From Neckera pumila (taxonomy: Eukaryota > Streptophyta > Bryopsida > Hypnales > Neckeraceae), in contig OZ018415.1 in assembly GCA_963969595.1 (NCBI GenBank), positions 9,052,001-9,116,000 of the forward strand: a stretch of 64,000 nt of DNA. The letters are read 5' to 3'. The notes beneath the pieces are model-generated. The model searched no databases. It saw nothing but the letters and a program-made list of their open reading frames with translations, and had not been told where the DNA came from. This document shows, one piece after another, positions 49,224-59,206 of the stretch. Every line of letters starts with the position of its first letter. The first letter of the stretch is position 1. A program made the translations under genes and the position numbers.

Positions 49224-49640
49224 TCCTGTAATGCTGCCGCAAACACAAAGTGTTTGATGAATGACAAAGAACCTTTGCATGTAAGTAGGATAGAAGTGCA
49301 ATCGTTCATCCTTGGAATTTCATGCAAAAAAGGAAAGCCATGCACAACAGTTTGACCTCAAATGAATACTTTTTGTTTTCTTAAAGTAGATGATGCACAT
49401 TGTGTCAAAAGGATGATTTCCATGGAGACCAACTTGTCTTTACAGGATTAACCTTTAAATGTTGAGGCGAACGATTTGCAGCCAATGAATGACAAGAGAA
49501 TCCCCTGTGTAGGACAGAAGTGCAACTATTCATCATTAGAATTTTGTTGTGAAAAAAAAGAAGTCTTCTACAGTAGTTTGACTTCTAATGAGTGCTCTTG
49601 CTATTTTTTAAGACAATGATTCATACGGTAATGGAAGGAT
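49220..49640 (+). repeat. Direct repeat of about 228 bp, two diverged units
   Basis: Units starting at 49220 and 49448 share TTAA-CCT-TAAT, GAATGACAA, GTAGGA-AGAAGTGCAA, TCATC-TT-GAATTT and CAGTAGTTTGAC-like blocks in the same order. Their divergence is high. Confidence 0.6.
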
Positions 49641-51101
49641 TTAGGTTTATGAGCTCAATCCAATCCATTCCAATCTAATCCAATCAAAATGAAAATAATG
49701 AACATTTTTACATAACACAATAATTTGCATCGCAACAATGAAAGAAGAGCATAGCCGAGGTAATGGAAGCAGTATAGTGAGGAGCTTGAGGAAACACAAT
49801 AGTCTAGAAGTGAAAGAGTGCATTTAGGTCAAGGTGACGTTGGTGCTTCGTGTTTGATCGAGCAAAATTTTTGTCACTAATGAAGAAAGCCAGTTAGCAA
49901 AGAGTGTCCTAGCCATGTCTCAGAATCTCATTGTAGGAAACAAACAGTAGAAGGTCTATGTGTTCTAGGAATGCATTATAGAGCATTACAAAGCAAGGAC
50001 GTTAATAAAGAAGAAATTGATACGTCTTCTTAAATTAAAGTAGGGTATTTTGAAGCCATTGCTCACAAAATTTGTCACCAATTATAAGCAAGTCATGAGT
50101 TTGAATAAGAGCAATACTTCCAAAGTTGAAATTCTGCAACGAGCAACTCTATTCAAAACAAAGTCTACCAAAAACACCAAGTTAGTTTATGAATATGTGA
50201 GGATTCTAATCAAATATTATCTTTGATGGGCGAATAGGTGGAGTGCATTGAAGGCAATGGCACCTTCAATTTGGGTACTAGTAGGGAAAATTCAAGGAAA
50301 AGAATATGTGTATTGCTTGCAAATTGCAAACCAAATTTGCAAATTGAATCTCCCATACATTTTAGATCAAGGTGATTATACCAAAAAGTGATATTTGACT
50401 ATAAAAACAATTTAGAAAGACATGGTAGGCTAAAAGGAATTGTAGTTCATGATGTTGATAGTCAAGTTGGATCAAAGTGGGACAATATGGAATAGGTAGA
50501 CACTAACCAGAATATAAGATGGCATGCGGTAGAACAAGAGTGTGAAGAGATAGAGATATCAAGGGAGATTGAAATATAGCTATAGACTTGAACTCAATGG
50601 CCAAAGATACTCTCACTAATAGTTGTAATGTTCACATCTATATCTATGTCATAGTAACACCTTTTTAAGGCCTATAAATATTGGATGAGGTCTCTTCTCA
50701 TTCTGGAATGAGTAATTGCATTTTCTATATCTATAGGTCTTTGCGTTGGCATATTATTGTTTTGGAAGTCAAAAATGATGACTTTGTCCCAATAGACCCT
50801 CCTCATCCTCCAATATCGTAGTATATAGTGAATATTATATCATAATCACCTCCATATTTCAATGTCAACAAAGGTTGTGAATGATAGAAAACTCAACTTA
50901 TACAACACCAAAATATCATTCAATATCCTTGCCTACCGCCTCTTGCCTCATAGCAAAATAAGATCATTCCTCATTTGGAGGCATATGAATGGTTTAGACA
51001 AAACATGCTCAGTGGAGGTAAATCCCATCTATCAAGAGGTAGTAGCAATCGTACTTGCATCCATTGACAATGGATGTTTGGTCTCAAGCCTTGCTTGTAC
51101 A
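49641..51101. other. Intergenic, no gene
   Basis: AT-rich DNA with frames under 90 codons and no recognised protein. Confidence 0.5.
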
Positions 51102-51770
51102 TTAACCCCTAAAGTCCCAAGAGTCTTATAGGCGAGTTTATAGGATTTGATTCCGCATTCCACTTGAATAAGTGATGTAAAAGTTATGAATTTTTTTGTT
51201 TTGGGTAGGCAATCTTAGTAAATTTATAAGAAAAGAATGTATTGGATCTATTTATGAACTCAATTTTAACATATTTTCAAAAACAAAAGTTGTACTCTAT
51301 ATATGGTTTAGTTTGCTTTCTTGAACAATCTCACTATTGGAATTAGTGTGCTTAAATTCCATCTTATAACTATTAACAATCTATTTTTCCATATAACTTG
51401 TATCTACATTGGCTTAACAAATTTTCAAAAAATGAAAATTAGGAGGGGGAGAATTTTTTTCCCAAACTCTCAACTCAATTCTCCAACATAAAAAATTAAG
51501 ACTAATAATCTTTAATACAAAAAAGATAAGTTAAGAGGAGTCAAAGCCATATAATCTAATTAGACTAGGAGCAAAAAAACTCAATTTTTTCACTTTAAAC
51601 CCTTATATCTTGCGATTGATATAATCAAAGTTTTTTAAATTTCTTTTAGACATTTTCATATCAGTCTAGTGCAAGATCCTATAATTGGATATGAAAAAAA
51701 AATGCTTAATTTTTTGGTATTTGCATTGAAATTGGTATTTTTGAGTAGTATTTGATGAAAAAATGACCTT
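51102..51770 (+). mobile_element. Truncated family A-like TTAA element (A7)
   Basis: The left end TTAACCCCTAAAGTCCCAAG is clear. The interior is in the A4 order (GAACAATCTC, AACAATCTATT, AACAAATTTTCAAAAAATGAAAATTA, TCTTGCGATTGA). The right end decays at ATGACCTTAGG without TTAA. Confidence 0.6.
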
Positions 51771-53873
51771 AGGATTGTATCGTAAATAAGAGGAGACTAA
51801 TTCAGCATATTGAAATCATTATTTGCACTTTGAAAGTCAAATAAAACATACCATTTGTGCAGTCCTCTATCTACAAATGCTTCAAGGATAATGGACTTCT
51901 TCTCCTTCTTGTCGCTAAAATCACCCAAACAAGCAATAAGCCAATTTTTCTATTTACACTGCATGCGATTAAGTGATTCAAATATACTAGAAAATCCTCA
52001 AGCATTATGTATGGTCAGTTGTTTTGCAAAAAGTTTGCACGTGTAGATTGGCAAATTTGGTAGGCATTGAATTCTACTCACATTGCCTCCACAAAAGCAC
52101 TTTCAGGACTTCATGGCAATAATCTCAATAGTTTGGCAATACTCATCAGTGGTGTCAACACCCCAAATTTATAACAAAGTAGCATAGGGTTGTCATAATT
52201 TTTTAGTGTTAAGACAAGCCAATGTATTTATATGCAACCTTCTTCTACACAAAGTAGGAGTCACAAGCACATATCCTATCTATGATAGCCAACAATAAGG
52301 AATGCATTAGATGAAATTTGAGGGCAAGGGAAGGCTTTTTCAGGCTTGTTCCCCTTTCTAGAAACTACAATGTGCTATTTAAATATTTTCATAATTAAAC
52401 AAGTAAATATTAATTTCTGACGTGGCACAATCTCAACTACATCAAAACTACGCATTTGGTAGCGTTTCCAGAGTTTTCACAATGTGGGAACTTCTAATCT
52501 TCTACACCCTCAAATCCCTTCTAATGTCTCATCTAGTAGCGATGTTGAGAAAGCCCAAGATTATACATAGGGGAACCAACAAAATAACCATCCATCATAT
52601 GATCATGCATGCTCTGCCTAAATCTATCAACGTTGACGGATTTTCTAGAACAAGAATTGCCCCCAAAATGAAGTGGATGCACCACATTTTCTTCAAATCC
52701 TAACCCACTTATGAAGTTCCACTATAAGAAAACAATCTTTTTTTTACGTTAAAAAAATGGAACAAGGCATTCACATTGACAAAGAATTGATCTACGTTGA
52801 TGTCTCCTAAAATTTGTTATAACAAACAAGCAAAAAACACGTTGTATTATGTAAAAAATGTGCTAAATTTAGTCTTTTTTTTTAAAACATCATAGAAAAC
52901 GTGTTCTTGCAAGCAAATCACAATGTGGCACGTAGAAGACACGTAACCTCCATGTCAGCATCACATGGGCGAGTAATGCCACGTAGGAATTTTTCCATCC
53001 GGTTCAATGCTAACGTAGCACATGACATGGTACCCAATGTGGGGGCGGGAAAAGTGACGTGGTAACCATCAATGATGACGGGGCATGCCTAGTTAGCACA
53101 CTTTTATGATATTTAAGAATTTTAATTTTGCTTTTTGAGACGTCAACTTAGATGTCTAGACATTTTTTGAGACATCAATTGATGCATATCATACCTATAG
53201 GGCAAGGTCAACAAAAAATAATTAGTTAAAATTAAAATGAACCAATAAATTTAATGAACAAGAAAAATTGTTGAAATCAACAAGAATTAGAATAAACTTA
53301 CCATCTACCATCAAGAGAATTTTTGATGGCCAAATGAAGGAACTACTTCATTGAAAGTTAGTGAAAATGAATGATGGAGAGGATGTATTTATGTTGAATT
53401 CTACTATTTGTCCATGGTAAGACAGAGGATATGGAATAATTTGAGCATGGGAGCTTGACTACTAGATATGTGGATGTCGTTTCAAACATCTAGACGTTGT
53501 TTCAGGCATCTAGACGTTGTTTCAGATATAGAGACATTGAACACAATTCTTGCTTTATATATCCCTTATGGCTTGTCAATCTTTCTACCACCCTACTTGT
53601 GTAAAGAGCTTCTCTTTTCATCCATGATGCACATCCATCCATTGCCCTTTTTTTGCAAAGCATGCCATGTGGCTGCCTTTCCCTTAAAATTTTTACATTT
53701 TATTTTTTTTTAACCTATAGTCAAAATGGTTTTATTTGCCTCCAATGAAATTCAAAGCAAAAAGAAATTGAACAAAAATTATACAAAACCTATCATCAAA
53801 GCTTTGAAAAACAAACCATATCTCAAAGCCCTTAGCTTAGAATTGGCTATACTCTACATAGACACGGGACCCT
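51771..53873. other. AT-rich intergenic DNA, no gene
   Basis: No recognised coding region. A 20-bp direct repeat (ATCTAGACGTTGTTTCAGGC and variants) lies at about 53487-53530. Confidence 0.5.
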
Positions 53874-55425
53874 TTAACCCCTGAGCATCCATAGTAAGAG
53901 TTCCAAAATGGGGGCATAAATGACTTACTTATAGTCAACTAGGCATTGAAACTTCAAAACTAAGATTGGCCAGAGGTGACCATTGAAATTTGGGGAGGGT
54001 TGTGAAAGGCAGCTCTAGAAAAAATTGTGAAAGCTTTCAGCATACGGTTGGGAGTTTATAATGGTCAAACTTGGATTGACCACATTAGATTTTCTAAAAT
54101 AGGGGTGGGTCTGGCACTTGTAGAATTCACTAAAATTTGTGCAGATGAGTTCTTGTCCAAAAATTTTGGAAGAAGGTAGGATAAGTTAATGTTACTAAGT
54201 GACGGCTTGTCAATTTTCAAAATTTTCTGAAGCCACAGGGGGTGATCATTGTAGCCTTGAATGTGCGAGACTATTACCGCAGATTGCAGTCAAACCAAGA
54301 GCAAACCTGACATGTTGGATGTGCTCTTGGTAGCACACTGCCACCTCAAAGCTCCCTTGTTCCTCCAACAACGTCAAGGTCAAACAATGAGCGCTCGCAA
54401 AAGTCGCAAGCACAAAAGAGAGAGCATTTATGTGACCTAAAATTTGAGTGCTTGAGTGAGCTTCCTCTCATTGCCAATGTTGAGGAACCTCTGAAGCCTC
54501 CATGGTTTGAATGTTTCCCATAAGCGGTTGGTGCTCAACAAAATTCCATCTTTGAAGGCCTTTGCAATCGATGCTAAGAAAAGCTCCAAATTAAAACTCC
54601 TGAGGTATGATCCAAAAGCAATTTGACATACTGTATCAAAGGAGAATTGTCTTGTAGATTTGTCATTCACAAACGCTTTCAAGAATTGGAATGAGTCAAT
54701 CTATGCCTTTTTTTGCATAGATCTCAAAGCAAATTCACGGAAGGTGTGTGCCTGTTGAATTATGGGCTTATCACTTTGAGCTATAGTTTCCATGAACATC
54801 AGTCTGCATTGAACACTCCTAATCCTAAAAGGTCGTAAAATAATGGTCCCTTGAGATAATTCTCAAACGTCGTTTTCAATCTGTGGTCAACATTGGCAGA
54901 ATTGGTGGTTTCGATGAAGACTACTAAACCTGGAATCACACTCTGCATCGTCAGAGATGGAGTCTTTTGGAGCTTTGCAATGTTGCACAATGACTACAAT
55001 GTCTCCTACTCAAATTATCTGTTGCGCAAGCTGTAATGTGGGCACTCATATCCCAAACTCCCCGCTTCTCCTACACATGTTGAGAGACCTTAGATTTTTG
55101 GAACTTGCGGCTTGGCACCAGTGACCGTCTAAAGCACGTGGAATTCTCCAACAAAGTGGAACCAAACACAGCTGGTATTCCCAATGGCTGGTTTGGCTAG
55201 TATTTACCATAAACGCAAAATGGCATGTACAACTTGTGGAAATCAATGCCCCCACTCCAATGTACGTCACTCAGAACCAAATCGCCTTTTCCTAAACATC
55301 ACTCCAATACCCCTTCTAATTATTGTGTGTTTTTCTTAGGAGTACACCCAGAATCTGAAAGACCACTTGGCAAAGAACAAATTGGAGGAGACCAGATTTG
55401 GGGCATTGGGGCGCTTAGGGGTTAA
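53874..55425. mobile_element. TTAA-bounded element C carrying a P450 gene fragment
   Basis: The left end is TTAACCCCTGAGCATCC; the right end is GGGGCGCTTAGGGGTTAA. Over about 18 bases the termini match imperfectly, and TTAA is present at both edges. The 1552-bp body has no transposase but contains a decayed P450 piece (54437-54994). The right 430 bp is included in a larger duplication. The pairing of these two ends is an inference. Confidence 0.55.
54437..54994 (-). pseudogene. CYP86-clan cytochrome P450 fragment (N-terminal half, decayed)
   Basis: Two minus-strand frames together follow an N-terminal half of a plant CYP86-clan (CYP86/94/704-like) P450. Frame one (54990-54799) has SANVDHRLKTTFENYLKG and DLLGLGVFNAD then a stop; frame two takes over with FREFALRSMQ, then FSFDTVCQIAFGSYLRS, LLSTNRLWETFKPW and QRFLNIGNERKLTQALKF. 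These correspond to family blocks before the I-helix, in the right order. The shift, stops and absence of the I-helix, ExxR and heme-Cys regions show it is non-functional. These enzymes hydroxylate fatty acids in cutin/sporopollenin or wax pathways. It lies inside element C. Confidence 0.78.
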
Positions 55426-55775
55426 ACAACTAGTTGCTTGCCAATTCATCCCACAAAACTAGGGCTTTATGCCTAATACAAATTATAGGTGTTTAAAAAG
55501 CAAGCTTGGCGAGATGGGGTAAAGCATTGCCAAAGGCTCACTATTGAGAGTATTGAATTGGCTTGCCATTGACTATTTGATGCATCCCATTTGAAGAGGG
55601 CAAATGCTTTTAGAGCATCATCAATAGAGGCGCTCCAAATGGACACTGAAAGAAGTGTGTACAATAATATCAATGTATTGTACAGTGGGGTACCAATCAA
55701 ACTGGCGTTTTTGAATTTGCAGTGAAAGAAATTTCAATATTGCTAACTCTGATAGCCTCCCGAGAGCTGAAAAAT
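54996..55775. repeat. Copy 1 of a 0.78-kb direct duplication
   Basis: It starts ACAATGTCTCCTACTCAAAT and ends CCGAGAGCTGAAAAATTGG. It spans the right end of element C and about 350 bp of flank, including the TTAA edge. Copy 2 lies about 900 bp to the right. Confidence 0.9.
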
Positions 55776-55894
55776 TGGATGCAAAGTGATGCATTGTAAC
55801 GATGCTAGAAATTGTAATTAACGCGCAAACCCATGAAACAACAATAACCACGTGACAACTGTTGACAAACCGTAGCATCTAAACTTTGTGATGT

Positions 55895-56679
55895 ACAATG
55901 TCCCCTACTCGAATTATCTATTGCGCAAGCTGCAATGAAGGCACTCATACCCAAACTCCCCACTTCTCCTACACACGCTGAGAGTCCTTAGATCTCTGGA
56001 ACTCGCGGCCTGGACCCAATCATCGTCTAAAGCCCGTAAAGTTCTCCAACAGAATAGAACCGGCTATAGCCGGTATTCTTAGTTGTTGATCCAGCCAATT
56101 TTTACCGTAAACGCAAAACGGCATGTACAACTTGCCAAAATCAATGCCCCCAATTGGATGTACGTCACTTAGAATCAAAATCACTTGTTCCTATCCATCA
56201 CTCCAGTACCCCCTCTAATCATTGTATATTTTTCTCAAGAGTACACCTAGGATTTGAAAGACCATTTGGCAAACAACAAATTGGGGGAGGCCAGATTTGG
56301 GGCACTGGGGCGCTCAGGGGGGTAAACAACTAGTTGCTTGCCAATTCACCCCACAAAACTAGGGCCTTTATGCCCAATACAAATTACAAGTGTTTAAAGG
56401 GCAAGCTTAGCAAGATGGGGTGAGGCATTGCCAAAGGCTCACTATCGAGAGTATTGAATTGGTTTGCCATTGACTATTTGATGCATCCCATTTGAAAAGG
56501 GCAAATGCTCTTAGAGCATCATCAATAGAGGCGTTCCAAATGGACACTAAAAGAAGTGTAGTACAATAATATCAATATAATATACAGTGGGCTACCAATC
56601 AAACTGCTATTTTCAAATTTGCAGTGAAAGAAATTTCAGTGCTGCCAACTCTGACAGCCTTCCGAGAGCTGAAAAATTG
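55895..56679. repeat. Copy 2 of the 0.78-kb direct duplication
   Basis: It starts ACAATGTCCCCTACTCGAAT. It matches copy 1 throughout at roughly 85-90% by eye, with the element C end changed to GGGGCGCTCAGGGGGGTAAA, so the TTAA is lost here. A 119-bp spacer separates the copies. Confidence 0.9.
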
Positions 56680-58100
56680 GTATTTTATCATGACATTTTT
56701 TTCACAGCATGATCTTTATATTAGTTACATGTTTATCAAATTTTTAAGCCAATGATTTACCAAAAAGAAGATATTCAAAATCTACCAACATGTATAGTTG
56801 TGAAAATGTTTTCACTACTACCAACTTTATAGCCTTTTAAAGATTAAAAACTTTTTCTACCATGAAATTCTTTTAAAGAGATTATCTCTATGTTGATAAC
56901 ATATGTGCCAAATTTTAAGTTCAAGAGATTTATATAAAAAAATATATTCAAAGTTTACCAACATGTGTTGTTGTGAGAAACAATTTCACTATTGCCAACT
57001 TTGACACCCTCCCAAGGGTTGAGAATTGCTTATTTATCATGATTTTTTTTGGCAAAATCATCTCTATATAGATAACATTTATGACAAATTTTAAGTTCAA
57101 GAGATTCACACAAAATCTAAAATATTCAAATTCTACTAAAATGTGTATACAAAATAGTGAAATTAGGTTGCCCCATACTATAGTTCACCATGTCTGAAAG
57201 TGTTAGATATGAGAAATTAGTGTGGGGCAACCTAATTTCACTATTTTGTGTAGTTGTGAGAATGATTTTTTCAACCCTTGGGATGGTGTCATTTTAGGGG
57301 TAAAATTTCACATGGATGTAAAAAATCATTCTCACAACTACACATGTTGGTAGAATTAGAATATCTTTTTTTGTGTGAATCTTTTGAACTTGAAATTAGA
57401 CACACATGTTATCAACATAAAGATGATATCATTAAAAATAGGTTTATGGTGAAATGTTCTTTCCTCAGCCCTTGGAATAGTGTCAAAATTGGAAGTAGTG
57501 AAATTTTTCTCACAACTACTCATGTTGGTAGATTTCAAAAATTGTTTTGTGTGTAAATCTTTTGACCGTGAAATTTGGCATACATATTATTAATATAGAG
57601 ATGATCATGACAAAAAATTCATGATAAAATTTGCAATTTTTCAGCAATTTTTCAGCCCTTGGGAGGGTGTCAAATTTGGCAATAGTAAATTGTTTCTCAC
57701 AACAACACATGTTGGTAAACTTTGAATATCTTTTTTTATATAAATCTTTTGAACTTAAAATTTGGCACACTTATTATCAATATAGAGATAATTCCTTTAA
57801 AAAAATTCATGGCAAAAAAAAAATTTCAATCCTTGAGAGGCTGTCAAAGTTGGTAGCAATGAAAACATTTTCACAGCTATACATGTTGGTAGATTTTGAA
57901 TATCTTTTTTATAGTGAATCATTTGGCCTTGAAATTTGGTATACATATTATTAACATAAAGACGATATTGTGACAAAAAATTCATGGTAAAATATTAATT
58001 TTTGAGCTCTCAGGAGACTGTCAAAGTTGATAACACTAAAATTTCTTTCACTACAAATTTGAAAACGCCATTTTTATTGGTACCCCGCCGTAGACAAGGA
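56600..58100. repeat. Large foldback palindrome built of about 170-190-bp monomers
   Basis: The left arm (about 56600-57271) and right arm (about 57319-58080) are inverted around a spacer near 57272-57318. The edges AGTGAAAGAAATTTCAGTG and CTAAAATTTCTTTCACTAC match inverted. Each arm holds several monomers with the order TTGTGAGAA, CCAACTTTGACA, CCTTGGGAGG-like, GATAACAT, AAGTTCAAGAGAT, CTACCAACATGT. The second F MITE sits in the left arm. No transposase is seen. Confidence 0.8.
57147..57253. mobile_element. Mariner/Stowaway-like MITE, copy F2
   Basis: It is identical to F1 from AGTGAAATTAGGTTGCCCCA through the loop to the right tip. The empty site can be rebuilt from neighbouring monomers (ATGTGTAGTTGTGAG), which supports a TA insertion site. 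It disrupts a foldback monomer, so it is younger than the foldback. Confidence 0.83.
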
Positions 58101-59206
58101 AACGCCATTTATATAGTGGAGGATTTGAAGGAGCAACACTCCAACCTCTACACCGGAGAGCTCACTAAACCAATGCCACTAAAACTATTTTTTTTAAAAC
58201 TCCCACAATGCTCTTTGAGGCATATGAAACTCAACCAATTGGGTGGCCTTATAGGCCGTTTTGTAATGAAATGGACATCGCTCTTGATATTTGCAAGAAA
58301 TTTCTTGTTGAAGAGAAAACTTGAAGAACTTTGCACCACAAAAGTAGGTTGTGCACTTCTTACTGGAACAACAATTTGATCTAAATAGTGCCCCCTCACT
58401 CTACATTCACTTTGTAGTGACTGATTGTGCTCCTTATTAATGATGCTCTTTAGAATTTGTGAAGCATTGTATTTTCAGATCCATTCATCTTTTGGAACAC
58501 AAAAATGCTTTTCAATTATATTCATATACTTCTTCATCCAAAATTAGCAACTTCATCTACATCTATTTTCAAATAATTTTTTTTACAAAAAAAGATAATT
58601 ACTAGTTGGTGAAGTAGAGATTTATTTTGAAATTTTGATATTTGACCCTATTGTGGAAAAAAATGGTTAAGCAACCATTTAAGAGTTGATTGCCTTTTGA
58701 AGGAAGCTGAACTCCTTGAAAAAAATTCAATAAGTTTTTGTAGGAAGAAAAGTGGAATTGACATCTAATCCAAGTCGTTTCATTTTTTTTGGGACCTTTG
58801 TGGAATTAGTTACAAATTTTTGAAGTTGAGATGCAGTGATCACTAAAAGCGACCATCTCTTGAAATATACACTACATGTACATTGAAGAAAGCAAAATGT
58901 ACCCCTTTTAGAGCAGACTACCTTTAGTTGGGACTGAGGTTTGTGAGTTCTAATTGAGAGCGTAGTACGTGCTCCAATCTGACGTGGCCATCCTTTTTCC
59001 CGCCATTCGAGCCACCGCAGAGTTTGAACTCAGAAGCGGGGTAGCGCCGTCTTCGTTTCCTGCGGAGCATTTCCTTAGTGATTTAGACGAATTTCTTCGA
59101 AGTCTTGTGCAGATTGTGCTGCAGCTTGTGGTGCAGATTGAGGTTCAGATTGTCGCAGCTATAAGTTTTCTAGGAAGCAAGAGATATACAGTAAGCCGTA
59201 GCCACC
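58100..59206. other. Intergenic, right edge of foldback to the next gene
   Basis: 58680-58923 carries a diverged repeat shared with 31165-31440 and ends in a lone G-type TIR (TTTTAGAGCAGACTACCTTT). From about 58930 the DNA is GC-richer and is likely the promoter and leader of the gene at 59207. Confidence 0.5.

Noticed and set aside
56600..58100. CRISPR-like array from regularly spaced repeats at 57-58 kb
   Set aside because: Monomers are about 170-190 bp, diverged and inverted about a centre, in a eukaryotic genome; this is a foldback repeat.
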